The notes beneath the pieces were generated by a model. It did no database searches and was not told where the DNA came from. It worked only from the letters and a program-made list of their open reading frames with translations. A stretch of DNA of 64,000 nt from Gemmatimonadota bacterium (lineage in GTDB: Bacteria; Gemmatimonadota; Gemmatimonadetes; Longimicrobiales; Gaopeijiaceae). Below, one piece after another: positions 7,414 to 15,869 of the stretch (position 1 is the first letter of the stretch; each line of letters starts with the position of its first letter). The stretch lies in contig JAJCZZ010000026.1 in NCBI GenBank assembly GCA_029262115.1, forward strand, positions 1 through 64,000. The letters run 5' to 3'. The position numbers and the translations under genes were made by a program.

Positions 7414-8586
7414 GTGGGCGCCCCCTCAGGTGACGCGAGGGCCGCCGAAGCAGACGACGCGGCGACCCCCGTGCAGGTAGATCTCCGCCAGGAAGACGAT
7501 GCCCTCATCGCCAGCTTGGCCGGCGTCTGGAATCTGGAGAACCCGACCCCGAGCTTCGACGGTCTCGTAGAAAGTTGGCCGTCCCGACCCACCGTCGAGG
7601 CCATCGCGTTCGACACCGCTGAGCTGGGCACCTGGGACAGCAGCCTGCTGGTCTTCCTGCTGCGGAGCAGGGATTTTTGCGACGCCCACGGACTCGACTT
7701 CAGATCCGAGACCCTGCCGGAGAACATCGGCAGCCTGCTCGAACTCACCGGGGCGGTGCCGGAGCGGGATCTCGAGCGCCCGGAGTCCGAGACGTCGTTC
7801 TTGGCAAGGCTCGGGGCGCGGGGGCAGACGTCGTTCGAGGGCTTCCTGGCGTCGATAGCGTTTACCGGTGAGGTGGCCGAGAGCGTGTTCCGGCTTCTCC
7901 GCGGTCGGATACGGATGCGCTGGCGGGACTTCTGGGTGGTCGTGCAGTCGAACGGCGCCGGTGCCCTGCCCATCGTCACCCTGATCAGCTTTCTCGTCGG
8001 TCTGATCATCGCCTTCCTGGGCGCCGTCGTGCTGCGTCGCCTCGGCGCCGGCTACTACGTGTCCTACCTGGTGGGCTATGGGATGCTGCGAGAGATGGCG
8101 GCGCTGATGACGGGCATCATCATGGCCGGACGGACCGGCGCGGCGTTCGCCGCCGAACTCGGGAGCATGAAGATCACCGAGGAGCTCGATGCCCTCAGGA
8201 CGCTCGGGGTGTCGCCCATCGACCACCTCGTGCTGCCACGGGTCCTGGGCATTTTCTTGATGATGCCCCTGCTGACGATCTACTCCGTGTTCGTCGGGAT
8301 CCTTGGAGGGTTGATCGTCTCGGTCGCCCTTCTTGACCTCAGCGCCACGCAGTTCATCGGTGGACTCTTGACACCCCTGACCCTCTCGGACGGCGTGCTC
8401 GGGGTCTTCAAGGGGACGGTCTTCGGACTGATCATCGGCATCAGCGGTTGCATGCGGGGCATGCAGACCGGGAGCGATGCCGGCGCCGTGGGCAGGGCGG
8501 CGACGTCCGCCGTGGTCACGGGCATCACCTCGATCGTCGTGGCCACGGCCGTCATCGACTGGCTTGCCGCGCTGCTGGAGGTGTAG
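7414..8586 (+). CDS. mlaE: MlaE-type lipid ABC transporter permease with N-terminal STAS domain
   Basis: The 390-residue inner-membrane protein has a STAS-like domain in its first ~130 residues, where MlaB would be a separate protein in Escherichia coli. An MlaE permease domain follows at about 150-388 with the family signature region (MTGIIMAGRTGAAFAAELG, then GSMKITEELDAL). It forms the channel part of the complex that moves phospholipids between the inner and outer membrane to keep outer-membrane asymmetry. The GTG at 7414 opens the frame. Its stop overlaps the next start by one base, so it is the first gene of a tightly coupled four-gene operon. Confidence 0.92.
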   Translation: MGAPSGDARAAEADDAATPVQVDLRQEDDALIASLAGVWNLENPTPSFDGLVESWPSRPTVEAIAFDTAELGTWDSSLLVFLLRSRDFCDAHGLDFRSETLPENIGSLLELTGAVPERDLERPESETSFLARLGARGQTSFEGFLASIAFTGEVAESVFRLLRGRIRMRWRDFWVVVQSNGAGALPIVTLISFLVGLIIAFLGAVVLRRLGAGYYVSYLVGYGMLREMAALMTGIIMAGRTGAAFAAELGSMKITEELDALRTLGVSPIDHLVLPRVLGIFLMMPLLTIYSVFVGILGGLIVSVALLDLSATQFIGGLLTPLTLSDGVLGVFKGTVFGLIIGISGCMRGMQTGSDAGAVGRAATSAVVTGITSIVVATAVIDWLAALLEV

Positions 8587-9389
8587 TGGACGAGGCTACC
8601 TGCATCGAGATCAGGGATCTCACGATGATGTATGGCAAGCGCGTCATCATGCGGGACCTGTCGTTCGACGTCCGGCGTGGAGAGATCTTCGTGGTCATGG
8701 GAGGGAGCGGCAGCGGCAAGAGCACGCTGCTGAAACACCTCATCGGGCTGAAGAGGCCTGCCGAGGGTACGATTCTGTTCGAGGGCGAAGATTTTGGCGC
8801 GGCGGATGACGAGGCCCGCAGAGGCATCCTCCGCCGCATCGGCGTGACCTATCAGAACGGCGCCCTGTGGAGCGGTTTGACGCTCGCCGAGAACGTGGCC
8901 CTCCCCCTCGAAGAATTCACGACCCTGGGGGCCGAGGCCGTCGCCGAGGTCGTTTCGTTGAAGCTCGCGCTGGTCGGCCTGCGCGGCTTCGAGCCGCTGT
9001 ATCCGGCCGAGATCAGCGGCGGCATGCGCAAGCGAGCCTCTCTGGCTCGCGCCATCGCGTTGGACCCGGAGGTTCTCTTCTTCGACGAGCCTTCATCCGG
9101 CCTGGATCCCATTACCGCGAGCCGTCTCGACGACCTGATCCTGCGGATCCGAGGCAGCTTCGGCACCACCATCGTCGTCGTAAGCCACGACCTCGCCAGC
9201 ATCTCGAAGATCGCGGACCGGGCGCTCTTCCTGGACATAGAGCAGAAGACCATGACGGCCCTCGGGAGCCCGGCCGACCTGCGAACGAACCCCCCGAGCG
9301 AAGAAGTGCACCGATTCCTGACACGGAGCAGCGGAGACCGGGACACGCCGGCGTCCGAGCATCCCCCAGCGAGGACCTATCCGACATGA
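8586..9389 (+). CDS. mlaF: MlaF-type ABC transporter ATP-binding protein
   Basis: The 267-residue ATPase has Walker A GGSGSGKST (residues 39-47), signature ISGGMRKRASLARA, Walker B LFFDEPSSGLD and the switch His in VVSHDL. The MRKR form of the signature is typical of MlaF/Mkl ATPases. It powers the MlaE permease from the cytoplasmic face. The GTG at 8586 shares its G with the mlaE stop codon, and the TGA overlaps the mlaD ATG, so translation is coupled at both ends. Confidence 0.93.
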   Translation: MDEATCIEIRDLTMMYGKRVIMRDLSFDVRRGEIFVVMGGSGSGKSTLLKHLIGLKRPAEGTILFEGEDFGAADDEARRGILRRIGVTYQNGALWSGLTLAENVALPLEEFTTLGAEAVAEVVSLKLALVGLRGFEPLYPAEISGGMRKRASLARAIALDPEVLFFDEPSSGLDPITASRLDDLILRIRGSFGTTIVVVSHDLASISKIADRALFLDIEQKTMTALGSPADLRTNPPSEEVHRFLTRSSGDRDTPASEHPPARTYPT

Positions 9390-10372
9390 GTATGCGTGCG
9401 AACCCGACCGCCATCGGCCTGTTCATGATCGGGGCCCTGGTGTTGGCGGTGGTGGCCGTCGTCTCGCTGGCCTCCACCTCGTGGATGAACAAGGAGTCGA
9501 CCTTCGTGAGCTACTTCGAGGAATCCGTCAATGGGCTGGACGTCGGCGCGTCGGTGAAGTTCCAGGGTGTGCCGGTCGGCCAGGTGACGGATCTCCTCAT
9601 TCAGATCGGGGAGACGGACAAGACGTTTCAGGTGCCCGTGCACTACAACGTGGACCTCGCGAGGCTGACGTCGGCCGGCGGTGGCTTCATCGACCTGGAC
9701 GATCCGACCGTGCTCCGCCAGCAGATCAATGCCGGCCTCCGTGCTCAGTTGCAGATGGAGAGTCTCGTCACCGGTCAGCTGTACATCGAACTGCTATACC
9801 GCCCCGATGCGACGGCGCCCAATCTGGAGGGCCGTTCGACCTCCTATCCGGAGATCCCCACGAGTCCGTCGCTCCTGGCGGCGTTCGGAACGCAGGCCGG
9901 CAGCGTCGTGGGCGACGTGCTCAAGATCCTCATCCGAGTCAACGACATGCTGGCATCGGTGAACGTGGAGGAGATCAACCGATCGGTGGTGGCGTCGGCC
10001 GGGGCCGTGGAGCGCCTGGCCAGCTCCGCGGAGCTCAAGGCCGCGATCGACGGGGTGCCGGGGATGACCGCGCAGTTCACCAGCGCCATGAGCGGAATGC
10101 AGGAGCTGATCGAGCGGCTCGACGAGGCGGTCAGTCCGCTGCAGGGGCAGATGGAGCAGACGAACGCGGAGTTGAACCAGACCCTGCAAACGATGCGGCA
10201 GGCTATGGAAGACGTTCGAGGGCTGCTGTCGGCAGACTCGGGCGTAGGCTACCAGATGGAGGGCGCCATGGCCAGCCTCAAGGAGGCGGCGGACGCGATG
10301 CGCGCCCTGGCGCTTTCGCTGGAACGGAATCCGGACATGCTTATTCGAGGGAGGAAACCCGGTGGACGCTGA
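9386..10372 (+). CDS. mlaD: MlaD/MCE-domain substrate-binding protein
   Basis: The 328-residue protein has one N-terminal transmembrane anchor (about residues 12-30) and a single MCE domain (NGLDVGASVKFQGVPVGQV at about 47-65). A long C-terminal helical segment with heptad-like spacing follows (about 190-320). MCE proteins form periplasmic hexameric rings that carry lipids. The extended helical tail suggests a tunnel or needle form, as in PqiB or LetB relatives, rather than the short MlaD. The ATG overlaps the mlaF stop (ATGA), and its 3' end overlaps the next gene by 11 nt. Confidence 0.9.
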   Translation: MSMRANPTAIGLFMIGALVLAVVAVVSLASTSWMNKESTFVSYFEESVNGLDVGASVKFQGVPVGQVTDLLIQIGETDKTFQVPVHYNVDLARLTSAGGGFIDLDDPTVLRQQINAGLRAQLQMESLVTGQLYIELLYRPDATAPNLEGRSTSYPEIPTSPSLLAAFGTQAGSVVGDVLKILIRVNDMLASVNVEEINRSVVASAGAVERLASSAELKAAIDGVPGMTAQFTSAMSGMQELIERLDEAVSPLQGQMEQTNAELNQTLQTMRQAMEDVRGLLSADSGVGYQMEGAMASLKEAADAMRALALSLERNPDMLIRGRKPGGR

Positions 10373-11015
10373 AATGAGACATCGGACGCGCCCGATCGGG
10401 GGAATCGGCCTGTGCTTCGCTCTGGGCCTCACCTCGTGTGTCAGCCTGGGCAGAGAGGAACCGCCCCAGGAATATTACGTCCTCGGGGCCGACACAACGC
10501 AGGCGGTCCTGATCCAGGCTCCCGATGCCGCCGGCATTACCGTCGCCGTGCGACGGCTCAAGCTGGCCTCGTACCTCGGCTCGCCGTCCATGGTGGTACG
10601 CCGCGGACCGAACCAGGTCGACTTCACGGAATTTCGCCGGTGGGGTGAGCCGCTCGGCGCCGGCATCAACCGCGTGGTGGCCGGCGGCCTGTCGTCGCGA
10701 GGATTCCGCGACGTGGCCGTGGCCCCGTGGGCGGTCCAGCAACGGTTCGACTATCTGGTCCAACTCGACGTGGAGCGCTTCGAAGGGCTGGCGCCCGAGG
10801 ATCCCACGGCGACGGACGGAGGGGTCCACCTGTTGGCGACGTGGGAGATCATCCGACCCGACGACGGTGTCGTGCTCGCGCGGGGAACCACCGACTATCG
10901 GAGGCCCGGCTGGACCGTGGGAGACTATCCCGGTCTGGTGAGCATGCTCGACAGCGGCCTGAGGGTCCTGTCGGCGGACATTGCGGCCGCCGTGGTGGGG
11001 CTCCGCGGAGGCTGA
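10362..11015 (+). CDS. ABC-type transport auxiliary lipoprotein (PqiC-like)
   Basis: The 217-residue product has an N-terminal lipoprotein signal with a lipobox-like LTSC near residue 26. It continues with YYVLG and repeated beta-rich segments (ITVAVRRLKLASYL) typical of the PqiC/ABC auxiliary lipoprotein family. The predicted place is the inner leaflet of the outer membrane, receiving lipids from the MCE ring. GGAGGAAA sits 7 nt before the GTG at 10362; an ATG at 10374 is the alternative. As the last gene of the mla operon it completes permease, ATPase, MCE protein and outer-membrane lipoprotein. Confidence 0.82.
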   Translation: MDAEMRHRTRPIGGIGLCFALGLTSCVSLGREEPPQEYYVLGADTTQAVLIQAPDAAGITVAVRRLKLASYLGSPSMVVRRGPNQVDFTEFRRWGEPLGAGINRVVAGGLSSRGFRDVAVAPWAVQQRFDYLVQLDVERFEGLAPEDPTATDGGVHLLATWEIIRPDDGVVLARGTTDYRRPGWTVGDYPGLVSMLDSGLRVLSADIAAAVVGLRGG

Positions 11016-11256
11016 GGTGCCCTCCCGCGCGATGCGGGTTCCCGCCAGGCCGCGACCCAGCGCCCGCCCACCCCCCGAACGGACTAGTCCCCTTTTCCCC
11101 CATCCATGCGATGGGTGCGCGGGAGAGGCCCCACTAGCGTTAATGCACCTGTCCCACGGATCAGCAACCGGAAGACGCTTGCGTTCGGCCGCCTCGTTCA
11201 ACGGTGGGCGGCACGTACGAAACGAGCAAGCTCCAGGAAACCGTTCTTAGGGAGTT

Positions 11257-11290
11257 CCCGAGAAACCAGGCGCATCCGCGCCTGCTCGGG
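11257..11290 (+). promoter_or_regulatory. Two-part stem-loop in the leader of the Ig-repeat lipoprotein gene
   Basis: An outer stem CCCGAG/CTCGGG encloses an AAAC bulge and an inner stem CAGGCGC/GCGCCTG with loop ATCC. It ends 30 nt before the ATG at 11321. It could be a leader RNA element controlling translation or transcript stability, or a terminator for upstream transcription (the flank CCTTTC is a poor U-tract). The rest of 11016-11320 holds no gene and presumably the promoter of the next gene. I do not recognise a known riboswitch class. Confidence 0.4.
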
Positions 11291-11320
11291 CCTTTCATGC
11301 ATCAGGTCAGGAGGTGTTCG

Positions 11321-14170
11321 ATGAGTGCTTTCAAGAACGGTCGTATCGCGCGAGCTCTCGCTCGACGGGCGAACGTACCGCGAGGGCTCGTGGTGGCCCT
11401 GTTGGCCGGGCTGTCCATCTCCGGCTGTGATGTCCACGGGATCAGTGATCCCGGCAGCCTCTCGTCGATCATCATCTCGCCCAATCCACAGACCCTCGTC
11501 GTGAACGGCACGCAGCAGTTCGTGGCGACCGGTCGTGACTTCGAAGGGGCCAACGTCCCGATCACGCCCGTCTGGTCCATCGTGGCCGGAGGAGGCGCGG
11601 TCAACGCCACCGGCCTCTTTACGGCGGGTACGGCCCCCGGGACCTTCGCCGCCACCGTCAAGGCGACCAGTGGCGAGCTTTCGGCGACCGCCACGGTCAT
11701 CGTGACGCCTGGTCCGCTCGCGAGCATCGTCGTCTCGCCGAACCCGACCTCGATGGCCATTGGCACGACACAGCAGTTCCTGGCCGTGGGCAAGGACGCC
11801 TTCGGCAACGTCGTCCAGTTCACTCCTTCCTGGTCGGTCGTGGCCGGGGGCGGGGCGTTGAGCGACACAGGCCTGTTCACAGCAGGAATGGTGTCGGGCA
11901 CGTTCGCCAACACCGTGCAGGCCAGTGACGGCAGCATCAGCGGGACCGCGACGGTCACGGTGACGCCCGGACCGTTGGCCACCATCACCGTCACACCGAA
12001 TCCGACCTCCCTCAATGTGGGCGAGTCGCGGCAGTTCACAGCCGTCGGCCAGGACGCGGGCGGTAACGTCGTCCCGATCACGCCGCTCTGGTCCGTTGTC
12101 GCGTCTGGCGGCGCCATCAGCACGTCCGGCTTGTTCACGGCAGGGACCGCGCCCGGGACGTATGAAAACACGGTCAAGGCGACCAGCGGTAGCATCTCAG
12201 GCACCGCGACGGTCACGGTGACCGCGGGTCCGCTTGCGACCATCTCGGTCACGCCGAACCCGGCCACGCTGGGCATCGGTGGCACGCAGCAGTTCACGGC
12301 GGTCGGCAGGGACGTCGGAGGCAATGTCGTTGCGATCAGCCCGACATGGGGGGTGGTCGCGGGTGGCGGTTCCATCGACCTCAGCTCCGGCCTCTTCACC
12401 GCGGGCAGCGCGAGTGGCACCTACACGAACACGGTTCGCGCGAGCGTCGGAAACCTGGCCGGCTTCGCAACGGTCGTCGTGACCAATGGGGCTTTGGCTT
12501 CCATCATCGTTTCGCCGAATCCGGTCTCTGTACAGACCAATGCCACGCAGCAGTTCACCGCGGTCGGCATGGACTCGGGCGGCAACACCTTCACGATCAC
12601 CCCGGTCTGGTCGGTCGTGAATGGGGGCGGCACCATCAACGCCAGCAGCGGCGTCTTTACGGCGGGTACCACCGCCGGGACGTTCACGAACACGGTGCAG
12701 GCGACGAGCGGCTCGATCTCGGGCGCGGCGACCGTCACCGTGACAGCGGTCGCGCCGTCCCTTGCGACCATCATCGTGTCGCCCAATCCGGCCACGGTGC
12801 TGCCCAATGGCACGCAGCAGTTCTCAGCAGTCGGCCTGGATGGGAATGGAGACATCTTCCCGCTTTCGCCGGTCTGGACGGTCGTCAACGGTGGCGGAGG
12901 CATCGACGCCAGCACGGGTCTCTTCACCGCCGGCGCAGTGGCGGGGACCTTCACCAATACCGTCACGGCAACCAGCGGTGCGATCTCGAGCACGGCGACC
13001 GTCATCGTGACCGCGGTCCCGCCGTCGCTCGCGACCATTATCGTGTCGCCCGATCCGGCCACGATGCTGCCCAATGGCACCCGGCAGTTCTCGGCCATCG
13101 GCCTGGATGGGAATGGAAATCCCTTCCCGCTTTCGCCGGTCTGGACGGTCGTCAACGGTGGCGGAGGCATCGACGCCAGCACGGGTCTCTTCACTGCGGG
13201 TGCGGTGGTGGGGACCTTTACCAAGACCGTCGTGGCGACGAGCGGCGCGATCTCGGACACGGCAACCGTGATCGTGACCGCGGTCCCGGCGCTCGCGACC
13301 ATTACAGTGACACCCGATCCGGCCACCATGCTCGCCGATAGCACCCGGCAGTTCGTGGCGGTCGGCCGCGACGGGAGCGGCAACATCTTCCCGATCACGC
13401 CCGTCTGGACGGTCGTCAACGGTGGCGGTAGCATCGTCGACAGCACGGGTCTCTTCACCGCCGGTTCGGTGGCGGGGACGTTCACGAAGACCGTCGTGGC
13501 GACCAGCGGTGCGATCTCGGACTCGGCGACCGTGACCGTGACGGCCGCCCCGCCGCCTCCGCCTCTAGTAGATCTGAAGACGGCGGCACCGAACGGGATC
13601 ATGGCCGGTGCCTCGGTCACGTGTGTCATCGGCGGCACCATCAACGCCGACGTGAGCATCAGCCCCGGAAACACAATCACGGGCTTCCCTCCCTGCGTAA
13701 TCACCGGCGTGCAGCACCTCGGTGATGCCGTGGCGGCGCAAGGCCAGCTCGACCTCAAGGCCGCGTACGACCAGTTGGCAGCCATGCCGTGCCCGCCGGC
13801 GAACGCCATCTCGGCAAATCTCGGCGGCACCACCCAGCCGGCGGGTGTCTACTGCACCGCGAGTGGCATCGGCGTGACGGGCACGTTGACCCTCGACGGC
13901 GGGGGAGACCCGAACGCGACGTTCGTCTTCCAGGCCGGGACCTCGCTGATCACTGCGGGCAACGTCGTGCTCATCAACAGTGCGCAGGCCAAGAACGTGT
14001 ACTGGCAGGTCGGGACGTCGGCCACGCTCGGGACGGGGTCTCAGTGGCAGGGCAACATCCTGGCGCTGACCAGCATCACGCTGGTGGACTTCGCGAATCT
14101 GGTGGGACGCGCTCTGGCGCGGAACGGATCCGTCACGCTGGGCACCAACAACGTCATCATCCTGCCATAA
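11321..14170 (+). CDS. Surface lipoprotein with eight Ig-like repeats and C-terminal DUF3494 (ice-binding-like) domain
   Basis: The 949-residue protein starts with a lipoprotein signal (LAGLSISGC near residues 27-35). AGGAGG precedes the ATG at 11321, which is why I prefer it to the frame-opening start at 11204. Eight tandem BIG2-like repeats of about 85-88 residues follow, each running from LATIxVSPNP to ATVTVT. A Pro hinge leads to a DUF3494 domain of about 200 residues (NADVSISPGNTITGF to LGTNNVIILP). DUF3494 forms a beta-helix known from ice-binding proteins and adhesins; repeats on a lipid anchor usually display such a domain away from the cell. An ice-binding, adhesive or carbohydrate-binding role is inferred. 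A hairpin and the ompA-like gene follow. Confidence 0.88.
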   Translation: MSAFKNGRIARALARRANVPRGLVVALLAGLSISGCDVHGISDPGSLSSIIISPNPQTLVVNGTQQFVATGRDFEGANVPITPVWSIVAGGGAVNATGLFTAGTAPGTFAATVKATSGELSATATVIVTPGPLASIVVSPNPTSMAIGTTQQFLAVGKDAFGNVVQFTPSWSVVAGGGALSDTGLFTAGMVSGTFANTVQASDGSISGTATVTVTPGPLATITVTPNPTSLNVGESRQFTAVGQDAGGNVVPITPLWSVVASGGAISTSGLFTAGTAPGTYENTVKATSGSISGTATVTVTAGPLATISVTPNPATLGIGGTQQFTAVGRDVGGNVVAISPTWGVVAGGGSIDLSSGLFTAGSASGTYTNTVRASVGNLAGFATVVVTNGALASIIVSPNPVSVQTNATQQFTAVGMDSGGNTFTITPVWSVVNGGGTINASSGVFTAGTTAGTFTNTVQATSGSISGAATVTVTAVAPSLATIIVSPNPATVLPNGTQQFSAVGLDGNGDIFPLSPVWTVVNGGGGIDASTGLFTAGAVAGTFTNTVTATSGAISSTATVIVTAVPPSLATIIVSPDPATMLPNGTRQFSAIGLDGNGNPFPLSPVWTVVNGGGGIDASTGLFTAGAVVGTFTKTVVATSGAISDTATVIVTAVPALATITVTPDPATMLADSTRQFVAVGRDGSGNIFPITPVWTVVNGGGSIVDSTGLFTAGSVAGTFTKTVVATSGAISDSATVTVTAAPPPPPLVDLKTAAPNGIMAGASVTCVIGGTINADVSISPGNTITGFPPCVITGVQHLGDAVAAQGQLDLKAAYDQLAAMPCPPANAISANLGGTTQPAGVYCTASGIGVTGTLTLDGGGDPNATFVFQAGTSLITAGNVVLINSAQAKNVYWQVGTSATLGTGSQWQGNILALTSITLVDFANLVGRALARNGSVTLGTNNVIILP
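11459..13560 (+). repeat. Eight tandem Ig-like domain repeats (about 255-267 bp each)
   Basis: Each unit encodes LxxIxVSPNPxxL, QQFxAVGxD, PxWSVVxGGG, GLFTAG and ATVTVT in that order. Units 6 and 7 are nearly identical at the DNA level, for example 12861-12927 against 13128-13194, while units 1-4 have diverged. This indicates recent duplication or gene conversion near the C-terminal end of the array. Confidence 0.9.
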
Positions 14171-14181
14171 CGCGGAGGATC

Positions 14182-14208
14182 GCTGGGGCCGGACTGTCCG
14201 GCCCCAGC
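14182..14208 (+). terminator. Long perfect hairpin between the DUF3494 gene and the OmpA-family gene
   Basis: GCTGGGGCCGGAC and its exact complement GTCCGGCCCCAGC are separated by one base, giving about 12 bp with a tiny loop. There is no U-tract after it (ATCCCTTCG), so it may be a weak or factor-assisted terminator or an RNA-stability element that lowers expression of the downstream gene. Confidence 0.55.
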
Positions 14209-14248
14209 ATCCCTTCGTAACGGGCCACAGGTTTTCAAGGAGATTCAG

Positions 14249-15304
14249 ATGTCGATCAAGGCACTTACGATGGCTGTCGCGGTGGTGGTTTGGGCCGCGC
14301 CCGCCGCGGCGCAGCACCAGCGCGGGACGATGGAGTTCGGCGCCTTCGGGAGCGGCGCGTCCTTCGACAACGACCTCAGCCTCAAGACCGCGTACGGCGG
14401 AGGCGGGCGGATCGGCATGTTTCTCCATCCACGCTGGTCCACGGAGTTCGAGGGCGCAGTGATGCGGGCGACGCGACCAAATGGGCTGGCGGACGTCAAC
14501 GTGGGACTCCTGTCCGGACGGCTGGTGTTCTCCACTCCCGGCGCGTTTTCGCTGCTCCTCGGCGCGGGTGCGGGTGTCTCCACGGAGACCAACTTCCTGC
14601 ACAGCTATGGAGTGGATGCGTTGGTCGGTTTCAAGATCGGGATGGGCGACAACGCGGCATTCCGGGTGGATGGCCTGTGGGACTGGCTCGCCAACGCGGA
14701 TTGGAAGTCGTACCAGAGCATTCGGGTGGGCATCAGCCTCTTTCGCCAACCCACCGTACGCACGGTGGAGGTGGTGACACAGGCGCCTGCGATGGAGATG
14801 CAGATGCAGAGGCCCGCGGCCGGGCCGATGCGCCAGGATTCGGTCAGCGCGGCGGAGACGCGCCGCCTCCGTGCCCGCGACGCCGCCCTGCGGGCGTTGC
14901 GAGACTCGCTGCGGAACGTCCCGGGGGGGGGCGTGTCTGCGACCGACGCGGCAAACATGGAGTCCCACATCCACTTCGACTACGACAAGTCGGTGCTCAC
15001 GGACTCGGCAACGACCGTGTTGGACGAGAAAATGCGGGTGTTTCGGGCCTACCCCGACATGAACATCATTATCGTGGGACACACCGACATGGCCGGGACG
15101 GACGGCTACAACATGGCGCTGGGCACGCGCCGCGCCCAGGCCGCAAAGGCGTACCTCGTGGCGCGTGGCATCGCCTCGAACCGCATCGAGATCGCCTCGG
15201 CGGGGGAGAGCCAGCCGGTGACAAGCGCCTCCGGACGAGCAGCTCAGGCATTGAACCGTCGGGCCGCGTTCCGGATCCTCATCGCGCCGGACGGGCGTCG
15301 GTAA
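14249..15304 (+). CDS. OmpA-family outer-membrane protein
   Basis: The 351-residue protein has a Sec signal peptide ending in AAAQ (about residue 21) and an N-terminal beta-barrel-like part of about 160 residues. A charged helical linker (about 190-235) leads to a C-terminal OmpA peptidoglycan-binding domain. That domain begins IHFDYDKSVL and has GHTDMAGTDGYNMALGTRRA with the conserved Asp/Arg that bind diaminopimelate. AAGGAG lies 8 nt before the ATG. It probably tethers the outer membrane to peptidoglycan and may share transcripts with the Ig-repeat lipoprotein upstream, which would put both surface proteins in one unit. Confidence 0.9.
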   Translation: MSIKALTMAVAVVVWAAPAAAQHQRGTMEFGAFGSGASFDNDLSLKTAYGGGGRIGMFLHPRWSTEFEGAVMRATRPNGLADVNVGLLSGRLVFSTPGAFSLLLGAGAGVSTETNFLHSYGVDALVGFKIGMGDNAAFRVDGLWDWLANADWKSYQSIRVGISLFRQPTVRTVEVVTQAPAMEMQMQRPAAGPMRQDSVSAAETRRLRARDAALRALRDSLRNVPGGGVSATDAANMESHIHFDYDKSVLTDSATTVLDEKMRVFRAYPDMNIIIVGHTDMAGTDGYNMALGTRRAQAAKAYLVARGIASNRIEIASAGESQPVTSASGRAAQALNRRAAFRILIAPDGRR

Positions 15305-15379
15305 AGAAGACGGCCGGGGCGGGCAGCACACGGTCCCGCGTCTGATCGTCGGGCGGGTCGAACACTCCGGCGGAGATTC

Positions 15380-15408
15380 AGCCGGGCGCGGGTTTTCCGC
15401 GCCCGGCT
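15380..15408. terminator. Bidirectional terminator between convergent genes
   Basis: A perfect 12-bp stem AGCCGGGCGCGG/CCGCGCCCGGCT with loop GTTTT lies between the OmpA-family gene (plus) and the 2TM gene (minus), whose stop is 4 nt away. The position and symmetry fit termination from both sides, although no strong U-tract follows on either strand. Confidence 0.7.
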
Positions 15409-15411
15409 GGA

Positions 15412-15828
15412 TCAGTCCGGCGTCACCGTACCGCGTAACTCCCGCCCGTCCTCGCTCTCCAGGACGAGGATCCCCTTGGATCCCACCCGTCCGTGCCATT
15501 CTTCGCCGTGGGGGTCGGTGACCGTCCAACTCCCGCTCCACGCCGACCCGTGCCAGCGCCCGTCGGGACCGGTGATCTCGACGTTGCCGTCGGGGGTCGC
15601 GTGGCCCAGGTAGCGTCGCTCCTGACCGTCCACGAACACGACGGAGCCGAAGGTCGGGGGCTCGTCGAAGTGGTTGGAGGCCACCCAGCCCGCGTAGAAC
15701 GCGAAGCCGACGATGGTGAAGCCGACGTAGACGTCCGTGATCGGAGATCCGACCAGGACGTTCAGGACCGCGACCGACAGGAACCAGGCCCCGAACTTGA
15801 TGGCCACACCGCCGCCGAGGTCGGTCAC
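15412..15828 (-). CDS. Small two-transmembrane protein downstream of msrQ
   Basis: From the GTG at 15828 the product has 138 residues: two transmembrane segments (AWFLSVAVLNVLVG and VGFTIVGFAFYAGWVA, about residues 12-45) followed by a soluble domain of short beta-strands (FGSVVFVDGQERRYLG, then GTVTPD at the end). A CTG at 15873 that overlaps the msrQ stop would add 15 Pro-rich residues and is possible. The family is not recognised. Its place directly after msrQ suggests co-transcription with the methionine sulfoxide reductase, but nothing in the sequence proves a shared role. Confidence 0.6.
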   Translation of the reverse strand: MTDLGGGVAIKFGAWFLSVAVLNVLVGSPITDVYVGFTIVGFAFYAGWVASNHFDEPPTFGSVVFVDGQERRYLGHATPDGNVEITGPDGRWHGSAWSGSWTVTDPHGEEWHGRVGSKGILVLESEDGRELRGTVTPD

Positions 15829-15869
15829 CCGTGCGGTCGGCCGGGACGGGCCCTCCGGCGCGGGTGCGC

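Noticed and set aside
11016-11320. A cyclic-di-GMP or other known riboswitch in the leader
   Set aside because: The hairpin and the GAAACC words do not fit the conserved core of any class I can recall. Only a generic leader structure is claimed.
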